A stretch of 64,000 nt of DNA from Glycomyces tritici (GTDB taxonomy: Bacteria; Actinomycetota; Actinomycetes; Mycobacteriales; Micromonosporaceae), in the NCBI RefSeq assembly GCF_030403505.1, contig NZ_JAUEMJ010000004.1, positions 460,046-524,045 on the forward strand, read 5' to 3'. Below, piece by piece: positions 18,091 through 25,871 of the stretch; within the stretch, counting starts at the first letter, position 1; every line of letters begins with the position of its first letter. The notes beneath the pieces were generated by a model. That model did not search any database. It saw only the letters and a list, made by a program, of their open reading frames with translations, and had not been told where the DNA came from. Made by a program: the position numbers and the translations under genes.

Positions 18091-18137
18091 TTGTAATGGT
18101 CGTTCTACTAATATATACTGGAACGATCATTACGCAA
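18091..18137. promoter_or_regulatory. TetR operator with divergent overlapping promoters
   Basis: An interrupted inverted repeat at 18093-18108 and 18118-18133 (GTAATGgTCGTTC / GAACGAtCATTAC, 13 of 16 paired positions) lies between the TetR and oxidoreductase genes. Plus strand: TTGTAA (18091-18096), 17-bp spacer, TATACT (18114-18119). Minus strand: TTGCGT (18137-18132), 16-bp spacer, TATATT (18115-18110). Both promoters sit in the repeat, so one repressor dimer pair could shut both. Confidence 0.75.
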
Positions 18138-18150
18138 AGAGAGGTCGGTC

Positions 18151-18732
18151 ATGGGGCGAACGCAGACCTTCGACACCGGTGAAGTGGTCCGGGCCGCCCG
18201 AGGCGTGTTCTGGAAGCACGGCTACGAGGCCGCCTCCATCCCGGCGCTCGAAACCGCCACCGGACTGCGCCGATCGAGCATCTACAACGCCTTCGGCAGC
18301 AAACGCGGCCTCTTCGACGCCGCCGTCGCCTCATACCTCGACGAGATCGTGCGCCCGCGGCTCGAGCCGCTCAAGGCCGAGCTCCCCGCACCCAACGCGA
18401 TCCTCGACTACCTGCACGGCCTGCGCACCGGGCTCGAACGCGCCGGCTCCTTCACCTCCGCGAACGGGTGCCTGCTCATCAACACCGCCGGAGCGCCCAT
18501 CGCCGACGACGCCACCGTGCGCGAAACGGTCGCCGCCTACCGCGCGGAACTGCGCGCCGCCATCGGCAGCGGACTCCGCCGCCACCTCGCCGACCTGCCC
18601 GCCGACCAGGTCGAGCGGCTCACCGAGACCTGCACGGCCCTCGTCGTGGCCGCCTACGCGCTCACCCGCGTCGACAACGCCAGCGCCCTCAGCAGCATCG
18701 ACACCGCCCTCGACCTCATCGACCGGGCTTAA
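18151..18732 (+). CDS. TetR-family transcriptional repressor
   Basis: 193 residues. The N-terminal helix-turn-helix reads SIPALETATGLRRSSIYNAF (about 28-47), the classic TetR motif, followed by KRGLFDAAV. The C-terminal ligand domain is of the TetR_C type common in regulators of oxidoreductases. ATG with GAGAGG upstream. Its divergent promoter and operator point to autoregulation and control of the neighbouring MDR enzyme, probably in response to an electrophilic compound. The last 4 bp overlap the convergent membrane protein gene. Confidence 0.92.
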   Translation: MGRTQTFDTGEVVRAARGVFWKHGYEAASIPALETATGLRRSSIYNAFGSKRGLFDAAVASYLDEIVRPRLEPLKAELPAPNAILDYLHGLRTGLERAGSFTSANGCLLINTAGAPIADDATVRETVAAYRAELRAAIGSGLRRHLADLPADQVERLTETCTALVVAAYALTRVDNASALSSIDTALDLIDRA

Positions 18733-19133
18733 GCGCCCTTGCGGCGCTTGAAGAGGTACACCAGGCCCACCGCGGGCAGCACCAGCGGCACATAGCCGTA
18801 CCCGGAACCGAAGTGCGACCACACCGAAGGCTCCGGGAACCAGTGCGGCACCGCGAAACTCAACGCGCCCACCGCGAGCACCCCGGCCATCTCCACGCCG
18901 ACGGCGAGCATCGCGAGGGCGCCCGCGCCGCGGATGATCGCGATCGCGGCCACCAGGTAGATGAGCGCGGCGATCGCGCTCAGCGTGAAGCTCACCGGCG
19001 CCGCGTCGAACTTCGTCACCACCTGGAACACGGCCCGGACCCCCGCCGAGACGGCGAACACCACGTAGACCAGCACGATGAGGCGCCCGAACCCGGCCGC
19101 GAGCGCCCGCGGCGCCGCCTCGGTCTCAGACAT
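18729..19133 (-). CDS. Small four-TM membrane protein
   Basis: 134 residues with four hydrophobic segments (about 13-37, 47-68, 70-92, 105-128) and a basic KRRKGA end that should face the cytosol. No known family recognised. Its start overlaps the stop of the upstream membrane protein gene by 8 nt, so the two form a coupled pair. Confidence 0.65.
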   Translation of the reverse strand: MSETEAAPRALAAGFGRLIVLVYVVFAVSAGVRAVFQVVTKFDAAPVSFTLSAIAALIYLVAAIAIIRGAGALAMLAVGVEMAGVLAVGALSFAVPHWFPEPSVWSHFGSGYGYVPLVLPAVGLVYLFKRRKGA

Positions 19134-19491
19134 TGACCTGCAGCTCCCAGATCTGGTGCACGCGCAGCATGAGCGCCGCGCAGATCAGCCCCGACGCCGC
19201 CACGGTCCCGATCCCCCACCGGCTCCGGTCGATCGAGCCCCAGAAGCAGGCCGCCACGGGCACCAGGATCGTCGTCACCAGGTAGGAGAAGAACAGGGCC
19301 TTCCCGTCGCCGGCCTCGCCCGGCACGATCGCGATCGACACCGCGAGCTGCGCCAGGAGCAGCACTTCCAGCGCCGCGACGCCGACGAGGTGGCGGCGTC
19401 CGACGAGCTGGGAGCGGGCCGTGTCCACGAAGAACCAGGCGCTCATCAGCAGCGCGGCGGCCTGGACGGCGAGGTAGAGCCATTCGATCAC
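19126..19491 (-). CDS. Small four-TM membrane protein
   Basis: 121 residues with four hydrophobic helices (about 1-22, 37-57, 66-86, 93-112). It is translated from ATG and coupled to the following gene by an 8-nt overlap. It is conserved in kind but not in known function, and is probably a two-subunit membrane assembly with its neighbour. Confidence 0.65.
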   Translation of the reverse strand: MIEWLYLAVQAAALLMSAWFFVDTARSQLVGRRHLVGVAALEVLLLAQLAVSIAIVPGEAGDGKALFFSYLVTTILVPVAACFWGSIDRSRWGIGTVAASGLICAALMLRVHQIWELQVNV

Positions 19492-19613
19492 GCCTCGACG
19501 CTAATACAGGGCCCCGGCGGCGCCTCCGAGGCCGCACTGCGGAGTGGCCGGCGCGTATCGTGGTCTGGCCCCGGCAGCCCCTCTGCCCCCTCTGATCGAA
19601 GTGGACCACTCCC

Positions 19614-20018
19614 ATGCGCGCCTTCAAGTTCAGCGCCGCCGCCCTCGCCCTCGCGATCTGGTTCGCCCTCGCGGCCGCCGTGGTCGTGTGGTGCGTCTCG
19701 TACCTGTTCTGGGGCGAGTACCACCAGGTGACCGTCCTCGACGACGGCGCATCCCCGAACTGCGTCGGCACCTGGTGCAGCGACGGGACCTGGATGCGCT
19801 CGCCCGCGACCTACGAAGGGGACGGCGGCACCGAGACGATCACGGTCCTCGCCGACTTCGAGCCCGGCATGGAACCGCAGATCCTCATCGGCCCGCTGCC
19901 CGGCCTCGGGCTGACCTCGCGCTTCATGGCCGTCATGCCGCTGGTCATCGCCGGACCGGCGGTGCTCACCTCAGGCCTCGCCAACGTCGCGTTCTGGTCC
20001 TCCCGCCGCGACGACTGA
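19614..20018 (+). CDS. Small membrane protein with extracytoplasmic loop
   Basis: 134 residues. An N-terminal membrane segment (about 8-33), an extracytoplasmic loop with two cysteines (CVGTWC, possible disulphide) and a second membrane segment (about 104-128) are visible. It ends RRDD. Unknown function. It lies 46 bp before moaC on the same strand but has no evident link to cofactor synthesis. Confidence 0.55.
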   Translation: MRAFKFSAAALALAIWFALAAAVVVWCVSYLFWGEYHQVTVLDDGASPNCVGTWCSDGTWMRSPATYEGDGGTETITVLADFEPGMEPQILIGPLPGLGLTSRFMAVMPLVIAGPAVLTSGLANVAFWSSRRDD

Positions 20019-20064
20019 GCTCGGAAGCTCGGCGGCGTCCCACCGCGCGACTAGACTTCGCGGC

Positions 20065-20532
20065 ATGGCAGACCTCACGCACGTCGACTCGACCGGGGCC
20101 GCCCGGATGGTCGACGTCTCAGAGAAGGACGTCTCGCACCGTTCGGCGCTCGCGACCGGGCGGCTCCTGACCACCCCCGAGGTGGTCGCGGCGCTGCGCG
20201 AGAACTCGCTGGCGAAGGGCGATGCGCTGGCGACGGCCCGGATCGCGGGGATCATGGCGGCGAAGCGCACGCCGGACCTGGTGCCGCTGTGCCACCCGAT
20301 CGCGATCAGCGGTGTGAAGCTCGACCTCACGGTGACCGACGAAGGCGTCGAGATCGCGGCGCGCGTGAAGACCACCGACCGCACCGGCGTCGAGATGGAG
20401 GCCCTCACGGCCGTGTCCGTGGCGGCGTTGACGTTGGTGGACATGGTGAAAGCCGTCGATCCCGCCGCGGTCGTCACCGATGTCCGCGTAGAGGAGAAAC
20501 TCGGAGGGAAGACCGGCACATGGCACCGATAA
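20065..20532 (+). CDS. moaC: Cyclic pyranopterin monophosphate synthase MoaC
   Basis: 155 residues. With MoaA it converts GTP to cyclic pyranopterin monophosphate, the first step of molybdenum cofactor synthesis. Diagnostic motifs: MVDVSEKDVSHRSA at the N-terminus, LCHPIAIS near 75, and TDRTGVEMEALTAVSVAALT near 110. First gene of a four-gene operon; its stop overlaps the next start by 13 nt. moaA and moaD are not in this window. Confidence 0.97.
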   Translation: MADLTHVDSTGAARMVDVSEKDVSHRSALATGRLLTTPEVVAALRENSLAKGDALATARIAGIMAAKRTPDLVPLCHPIAISGVKLDLTVTDEGVEIAARVKTTDRTGVEMEALTAVSVAALTLVDMVKAVDPAAVVTDVRVEEKLGGKTGTWHR

Positions 20533-21191
20533 GCACACTCGTGGTCGTCGCATCGAACCGCGCGGCCGACGGCGTTTACGTCGACACCTCCGGGCCGATC
20601 CTGATCCAGGGCTTCGCCGCCGCCGGATTCGACGTGGCCGGGCCCGTCGTCGTGCACGACGGCGACGAGGTCGAGCAGGCCCTGCGCGACGCCGTGGACG
20701 ACGGGTTCGCCCTGGTCGTCACCTCGGGCGGCACCGGGCTGACCCCGCTGGACCTGACACCGGAGATGACGCGCCGCGTCATCGACCGCGAGGTCCCCGG
20801 CATCGCCGAGGCCCTCCGCGCCGCCGGACTCGCGAAGACCCCGCACGCGGCGCTCTCGCGCGGCATCGCCGGGACCGCGGGCAAGACGCTGATCGTGAAC
20901 CTCGCCGGGTCCGCGGGCGCCGCGAAGGACGGGCTCGCGGTGCTCACCGCCGAACTCATCGAGCACGCGGTGTCGCAGCTGCACGGCGGCGACCACGCCC
21001 GCACCGACGCGGCGAAGGACCCCGGCGCGACGCCGGAGTTCAGCGACGTGGCGAGCGTGGCGCAAGTGCACGGCACCGGCGCGACCCACGCGCCCGGCGA
21101 GAGCGCAGTAGGGCCCGACTCCGGCGCGGCACCGGGGTCCAGCGGCACCGACACCGCGCACGCGCCCGGCGACGACACCGACGCCCACTAG
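20520..21191 (+). CDS. mog: Molybdopterin adenylyltransferase-type protein (MoaB/Mog)
   Basis: 223 residues. Residues 1-155 are a complete MoaB/Mog domain with TSGGTGLTPLDLTPE and the GIAGTAGKTLIVNLAGS loop; the family adenylates molybdopterin before metal insertion. I chose ATG 20520 (MAPIST), inside moaC, with GGAGGG upstream. Residues about 155-223 are an unusual low-complexity Ala/Gly/Asp/Thr/Pro tail not needed by the fold, with near-repeats such as THAPGE and AHAPGD. It could equally be called moaB. Confidence 0.92.
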   Translation: MAPISTLVVVASNRAADGVYVDTSGPILIQGFAAAGFDVAGPVVVHDGDEVEQALRDAVDDGFALVVTSGGTGLTPLDLTPEMTRRVIDREVPGIAEALRAAGLAKTPHAALSRGIAGTAGKTLIVNLAGSAGAAKDGLAVLTAELIEHAVSQLHGGDHARTDAAKDPGATPEFSDVASVAQVHGTGATHAPGESAVGPDSGAAPGSSGTDTAHAPGDDTDAH

Positions 21192-21201
21192 GAGGCGACT
21201 G

Positions 21202-22374
21202 ATGACCACCCCGATGCCCTGGGCCGAGGCCCGCGAGACCGCTTGGGCCGCAGGCTTCGCGGCCAAGCCCGCCGCTGCCGAGCTGCCGTTCGGCGAGGCG
21301 GTCGGCTCCGCGCTGGCCGCGCCGCTCGTGGCCGTCTCCGACCTGCCCGCGTTCCCGACCTCCGCGGTCGACGGCTGGGCCGTCGCCGGCGAGGGCCCGT
21401 GGCGGGTCGAACCGGCGCAGTTCGGCGGGGCCGTGCTGGCCGGCCAGGTGCCGGACGCGCTCAAACCCGGCCACGCGGTCAAGATCGCGACCGGCGCGCA
21501 GGTCCCCGAGGGGACCGAGGGCATCATCCGCTTGGAGCACAGCGAGTTCGAGGACGGCCTGGTCAACGGCCCGGCCGCACGCGAATGGCGCGAGGCCGGC
21601 GAGGAGGCCGCGCAGGGCGAGGAGCTGCTCGCGGCCGGCACCCCGGTCAGCCCGCCCGTGATCGGCCTCGCGGCCGCCGCCGGGCACGCGACGCTGCCCG
21701 CGCACGCCAGGCCCGCCGTGCGCGTCGTCGTCTTCGGCGACGAGCTGCTGACCTCCGGCGTCTCCCGCGAGGGCCGGGTGCGCGATTCCCTGGGGCCCAT
21801 GGTCCCCCACATGCTCCAAGCCGCCGGCGCGGCGGCCGGGCCGAGCATCGGGCCGGTCGAGGACACCCTCGATGCGCATGTCGCGGCGCTGCGCGAGGCG
21901 CTCGCCGACGCGGACCTGGTGTGCACCACCGGCGGCACCATGGTCGGCCCGGTCGACCACCTGCACGCCGCGCTCGCCGAGATCGGCGCGGCGTACGTCA
22001 TCAACACCGTCGCCGTGCGACCGGGCTTCCCGATGCTGCTGGCGCGCACCGAGGACGGCAAGTTCATCGCCGGCCTGCCGGGCAACCCGCAGTCCGCGGT
22101 GATCGCGGTCGTCTCGCTCGTCGCGCCGCTGCTCGCGGGCCTGCGCGGCCTGCCGCTGCCGCCGCTCGGCACCGTCACGCTCGCCGAGGACGTCCCGGGC
22201 CGCGGCGGCTTCACCCACCTGGCCCTGGTCGACCGGGCCGGGCACCGCCTCGGCCACCACGGCTCCGCGATGCTGCGGGGCCTGGCCAACGCCGCCGGGT
22301 TCGCCGTGATCGGCCCCGAGAGCGCTGGGGCCGCAGGCGCCACCGTCGAACTCGCCACCGTCCCTGGAGCGTGA
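21202..22374 (+). CDS. moeA: Molybdopterin molybdenumtransferase MoeA
   Basis: 390 residues, inserting molybdate into adenylated molybdopterin. Seen: the SAVDGWAV motif near 53, IATGAQVPEGTEGIIR near 95, the VFGDELLTSG motif near 180, the TTGGTMVGPVDHL loop near 245, GLPGNPQSAV near 290 and a C-terminal domain IV. The order moaC-mog-moeA-moaE with short gaps shows one operon. It is slightly shorter than the E. coli protein (411), which is normal for actinobacteria. Confidence 0.96.
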   Translation: MTTPMPWAEARETAWAAGFAAKPAAAELPFGEAVGSALAAPLVAVSDLPAFPTSAVDGWAVAGEGPWRVEPAQFGGAVLAGQVPDALKPGHAVKIATGAQVPEGTEGIIRLEHSEFEDGLVNGPAAREWREAGEEAAQGEELLAAGTPVSPPVIGLAAAAGHATLPAHARPAVRVVVFGDELLTSGVSREGRVRDSLGPMVPHMLQAAGAAAGPSIGPVEDTLDAHVAALREALADADLVCTTGGTMVGPVDHLHAALAEIGAAYVINTVAVRPGFPMLLARTEDGKFIAGLPGNPQSAVIAVVSLVAPLLAGLRGLPLPPLGTVTLAEDVPGRGGFTHLALVDRAGHRLGHHGSAMLRGLANAAGFAVIGPESAGAAGATVELATVPGA

Positions 22375-22378
22375 AACC

Positions 22379-22792
22379 ATGATCCGCGCACATGTGCTGG
22401 ACGCCCCGCTCGACGTCGCCGAGCACGAGGCCGCGGTCGCCGCGGCCGAGGCCGGGGCGGTCGTGTCGTTCTCGGGCGTCGTCCGCAACCACGACCACGG
22501 CCGGGGCGTGCTCCGGCTGTCCTACGAGGGGCACCCGTCCTCGGGCGAGCTGCTGCGCACGATCGCCGCGGAGATCGCGGCGCGGCCGGGCGTGCGGGGC
22601 GTCGTCGTCTCGCACCGGATCGGCGACCTCGCGATCGGCGACCCGGCCCTCGTCGCGGCCGTCGCCGCCGAGCACCGCAAGGAGGCCTTCGACGCCTGCG
22701 CCGACCTCGTCGACGAAGTGAAGGCCCGCCTCCCGATCTGGAAGCACCAGTTCTTCGACGACGGCACCGACGAATGGGTCAACTGCCCTTAG
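22379..22792 (+). CDS. moaE: Molybdopterin synthase large subunit MoaE
   Basis: 137 residues, catalytic subunit that, with thiocarboxylated MoaD, builds the dithiolene of molybdopterin. Motifs: FSGVVRNHDHGRGV, SHRIGDLAIGD and the C-terminal PIWKHQFF that contains the catalytic-region lysine. It starts 4 nt after moeA. No moaD follows, so the small subunit must be elsewhere. Confidence 0.95.
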   Translation: MIRAHVLDAPLDVAEHEAAVAAAEAGAVVSFSGVVRNHDHGRGVLRLSYEGHPSSGELLRTIAAEIAARPGVRGVVVSHRIGDLAIGDPALVAAVAAEHRKEAFDACADLVDEVKARLPIWKHQFFDDGTDEWVNCP

Positions 22793-22898
22793 CTCCGGTC
22801 GGTGCACCCGGGCGGGCTCGCAGCGCTGCTCCGAGCACCCGGCCCCGCGCTTGGTGCCCGTCAGATTCGCCCCGCACACCGGCGTCCTCAACGACAAC

Positions 22899-22923
22899 GG
22901 CCGCGGGGCCGGGCCCCGCGGCC
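22899..22923. terminator. Bidirectional terminator between moaE and copC-type gene
   Basis: A 10-bp perfect stem (GGCCGCGGGG / CCCCGCGGCC) with loop CCGGG sits between the convergent Moco operon and CopC-type gene. The rest of the 220-bp gap shows no gene. Confidence 0.6.
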
Positions 22924-23015
22924 GCTTCACGAAATGTCGTACCCATGGTGCAGGGTCTATACCGGGGGCCCATCAATGTCCGATTTGCCGGGACCCTCCG
23001 CTCAGCTTCGGCGCG

Positions 23016-23696
23016 TCAGGCCGAACCCTCGCCGCCGCCCTGGCCTTCGCCGTCGTGCCGCTGCTTGCGGCCCAAGGTCTTCACCAGGACCACGCCGCCG
23101 ACCACGACCACCAGGAGGCCGAGGAGGATCGCGGCCAGCGCCGCGCCCGTGTTCGAGTCCTCCTCCTCGCGGGTCTGGCCGCCGGTCGCCCGGCTGGTCT
23201 CCTCCTGCGTCGTGGGGTCCGTTGTCGCCTCGGCGCCGGTCGTGGCGTCGGCGGTCGGCTCCGCGCCGGGGGCGTAGAGGCCCTCGGGGATCGACTCGAC
23301 GGTGAACGTGATCGTGTCGTCCACCCGGTGGCCGTCCTCGGAGATCACCCGGAACGCCACCGTGTACTCGCCGGGGGTGGTGTAGAGCATCGGCTGGATG
23401 AACGTGTCGCCGTCGTAGCTCGGGTCGGCCACGTCGAGGACCTCGCCGGTCGGGTCGGTCACCGCGATCTCGGTCGAGGCCTCGTCGAGGATCTCGGAGA
23501 ACGTGGCCGAGACTTCGGCGGGCGCTTCGGCGACCGTGGCGCCGTCCTCGGGGTCGGTGCCGGTGAGCGCCGCGTGCGCCGAGGCGGGGGCGGCGAGGCC
23601 GAGCGTCAGGAGGCCGCCGCCGACGGCGGCCAGCGCGAGCGCGGCGGCGCGACCGGCGCGCGGGGCTTTGGCGCGGAGTATGGGAGTTCGATCCAT
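23016..23696 (-). CDS. CopC-domain secreted, membrane-anchored protein
   Basis: 226 residues. The signal peptide ends at about PASAHAALTG, so the mature N-terminus carries the copper-binding His-Ala motif. The CopC beta-sandwich (about 38-135) includes EDGATVAEAPAEVSATFSE and ISEDGHRVDD with a second conserved His. A Thr/Glu-rich linker (about 140-185) leads to a C-terminal membrane anchor and a basic tail. The topology is lipid-anchored-like, facing outward; it is likely a copper carrier. No CopD/YcnJ partner adjoins. ATG 23696 was chosen for signal-peptide position; a GTG at 23726 is possible. Confidence 0.85.
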   Translation of the reverse strand: MDRTPILRAKAPRAGRAAALALAAVGGGLLTLGLAAPASAHAALTGTDPEDGATVAEAPAEVSATFSEILDEASTEIAVTDPTGEVLDVADPSYDGDTFIQPMLYTTPGEYTVAFRVISEDGHRVDDTITFTVESIPEGLYAPGAEPTADATTGAEATTDPTTQEETSRATGGQTREEEDSNTGAALAAILLGLLVVVVGGVVLVKTLGRKQRHDGEGQGGGEGSA

Positions 23697-23840
23697 TTCG
23701 CCATAGTGCCACGGAGCGTTCGGCACCCCATTGCGGGAAAGGTCACATCAATCACCAGGTCACAGGAGTGGCGTGACGGACGGTGATCGTCATCGGCGAA
23801 TATGGCCCGGTTGGCGCAGATAGTACCGCTGACCCTCGTG

Positions 23841-23869
23841 TTGACGATCGCGAGAAGTTGTGATGTGCT
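23841..23869 (+). promoter_or_regulatory. Possible leaderless promoter of Gfo/Idh gene
   Basis: TTGACG (23841-23846), 17-bp spacer, weak -10 TGTGCT (23864-23869). The predicted start site falls at or next to the ATG at 23877, and no ribosome binding site precedes that ATG, consistent with a leaderless transcript. Confidence 0.35.
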
Positions 23870-23876
23870 TACGTCC

Positions 23877-24869
23877 ATGGTTGAACCGATCCGATGGGGA
23901 ATCCTGGCGACCGGTGGAATCGCATCGACCTTTGTGGAAGATCTTGCCCTCCTCGACGATTGCCGCGTCACCGCTGTGGCCTCTCGATCGGCGGAGCGCG
24001 CCGCCGCGTTCGCCAAGAAGCACGACATCCCCCAGGCCTGGGAGTCCGTCCAGGCCCTTGCGGCAGACGACGAAGTCGACATCGTCTACGTCGCCACGCC
24101 GCACTCCCATCACTACCTGCCCACCCTCCAGCTCCTCGAAGCCGGCAAGCACGTCCTGTGCGAGAAGGCCTTCGCCTACAACGCCTCGCAGGCCCGCACG
24201 ATGTTCGACGTCGCCCGCGAGCACCAGCGCTTCCTCATGGAAGCAATGTGGACCCGCTGCAATCCGGCGATCCGCGAGATGCGCCGTGCCATCAAGGAGG
24301 GCATGATCGGCGAGGTCGTGTCCGTGCACGGCAACTTCTCCTTCGCCGGCGACATGCCGGCGAGCCACCGGCTCCGCAACCTCGAGCTCGCCGGGGGCGC
24401 CCTCCTCGACCTCGGGGTCTATCCGATCACCTTGGCGCACTTGGTCCTCGGCAAGCCCGATGCGATCGAGGCCCACAGCGTCATGGACACGACCGGGGTG
24501 GACGCGCAGACCGCGCTGACCCTCAAGTACCCGAACGCGATCGCGCAGCTCTCCTGCTCCTACCGGGGCGGGCCGGCCAACGAGGTCACGATCAGCGGCA
24601 CCTTGGGCCGCATCGAACTGCGCGACTACGCCTACCGCCCGAGCGGGTACACGCTCGTGCGGTACGACGAGTCGCCCCGCGAGTTCGAGGCGCCGTACGT
24701 CGGCCACGGCTACGTCCACGAGGCGCTGGAGGTGCACCGGGCGCTGCGCCAGGGGCGACTCGAGTCGACGCTCGTGCCGCCCCAGAGCACCATCGAGGTC
24801 ATGGAGATCATGGACGAGGCGCGCGCCCAGATCGGGCTGCGCTACCCCGGCGAGACCCACCCGAAGTAA
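23877..24869 (+). CDS. Gfo/Idh/MocA-family NAD(P)-dependent oxidoreductase
   Basis: 330 residues, standard family length. An N-terminal Rossmann domain starts WGILATGGIASTF (residues 6-18). The catalytic EKP-like motif appears as CEKAFAYN near 95, where Pro is replaced by Ala. The C-terminal alpha/beta substrate domain is complete (LDLGVYPITLAHLVLG). It is closest in style to the dihydrodiol dehydrogenase subgroup. Substrate unknown. The frame runs 25 codons upstream, but the family N-terminus begins at MVEPIRW, so I start there. Confidence 0.9.
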   Translation: MVEPIRWGILATGGIASTFVEDLALLDDCRVTAVASRSAERAAAFAKKHDIPQAWESVQALAADDEVDIVYVATPHSHHYLPTLQLLEAGKHVLCEKAFAYNASQARTMFDVAREHQRFLMEAMWTRCNPAIREMRRAIKEGMIGEVVSVHGNFSFAGDMPASHRLRNLELAGGALLDLGVYPITLAHLVLGKPDAIEAHSVMDTTGVDAQTALTLKYPNAIAQLSCSYRGGPANEVTISGTLGRIELRDYAYRPSGYTLVRYDESPREFEAPYVGHGYVHEALEVHRALRQGRLESTLVPPQSTIEVMEIMDEARAQIGLRYPGETHPK

Positions 24870-24895
24870 CTCAGGCTCCTTGGCCCGCAGGCGGA

Positions 24896-25777
24896 TCAGT
24901 ACTCGATCTGCTTGCGGGCCTCTTCGCGTTTGGCGCTGATGGCCGCGTGCTTCTCGCGCAGCCACGCGACCCGGTTCTCGGCGGTCTCGATCGTGGTCTG
25001 CTCGGCCTGCTCGACGAGCACGCCGCGCCGCGCGGCCTCCTCGCGGAATACCTGGTCCAGGCCCGGCAGGAGGGCCATCACGGGGCCGGTGAAGAACCCG
25101 GTCTCGGCCTCCTTCGTCCGGATCCAGCCCTTGTACTCGATCTCGCAGACCACTTGGCGCCGACCGGCTTCGGGGTCGCGGATGGCGAGGTCGGCGACCA
25201 TCGCCCAGATCGTGAAGATCGCGGAGGTGGCCTTCTCGGCGACCCAGCCGCGGCCGGGCACGAGCGGCAGGAGGTTCTCGATGCTCTCGGTGAAGGAGTC
25301 GGTGGAGAGCTTCTGGATGATGCCGTCCAGGGAACGCGTGCGGATGGCCTTCACCTTGTGCCATTTGGCGGTCGAGCCGTCGAAGCCGACCTCTTCGGGG
25401 CCGATGTCGATGGTCCCGAAGTTGTCGAGCAGGCCCAGCAGCATCCCGGTGCCCATGGGGGGCTTGCCGCCTGAGGTGATGAGCTTGCCGAGGCTCCACT
25501 GCCACTCCTCCTGCACCGGCGAGGCCGGCAGGGGCAGCCGCCTGAGGAGCTCTTCGAGGTCGCCTTCTTTCAACGCGGTCTTGGCGTCGCTCGCGAAATT
25601 GACGGCGCCGTCGCGCTTGGCGACCGCATAGCCGGTCGTTGCGTCCACTTTGCTCTTGGCGAGGCCGACGGCGGCGTCGCGCTTCTCCCGGGCCGCGTCG
25701 ACGCCCACGTCGACGACCATCTTGCCCGCTTCCTGCGCGCGCTGCTTCATCTGCTCGAGGCGGTCTTTCATTCCCAT
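24896..25777 (-). CDS. Hypothetical protein, coiled-coil N-terminus
   Basis: 293 residues, no signal peptide. Residues 1-75 are an amphipathic Lys/Ala/Glu helix with repeats of VDA, KRDAAV and KSKVDA that look like a coiled coil or surface-binding helix. The middle (about 95-215) is a mixed alpha/beta domain containing FTIWAMVADLAIR and ending in FFTGPVMALLPGL. Residues 235-293 are helical again. No family recognised. Convergent with the oxidoreductase; a short inverted repeat spans the two ends. Confidence 0.6.
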   Translation of the reverse strand: MGMKDRLEQMKQRAQEAGKMVVDVGVDAAREKRDAAVGLAKSKVDATTGYAVAKRDGAVNFASDAKTALKEGDLEELLRRLPLPASPVQEEWQWSLGKLITSGGKPPMGTGMLLGLLDNFGTIDIGPEEVGFDGSTAKWHKVKAIRTRSLDGIIQKLSTDSFTESIENLLPLVPGRGWVAEKATSAIFTIWAMVADLAIRDPEAGRRQVVCEIEYKGWIRTKEAETGFFTGPVMALLPGLDQVFREEAARRGVLVEQAEQTTIETAENRVAWLREKHAAISAKREEARKQIEY

Positions 25778-25871
25778 GCGAGCAAGATACAGGTCGCGGG
25801 CCAGTCACCCAGTGGAGCAGCCGTCGCCTACCGTTGGCTGGAGCACCTGCAAGGCCTGCTGAAAGGACCCC

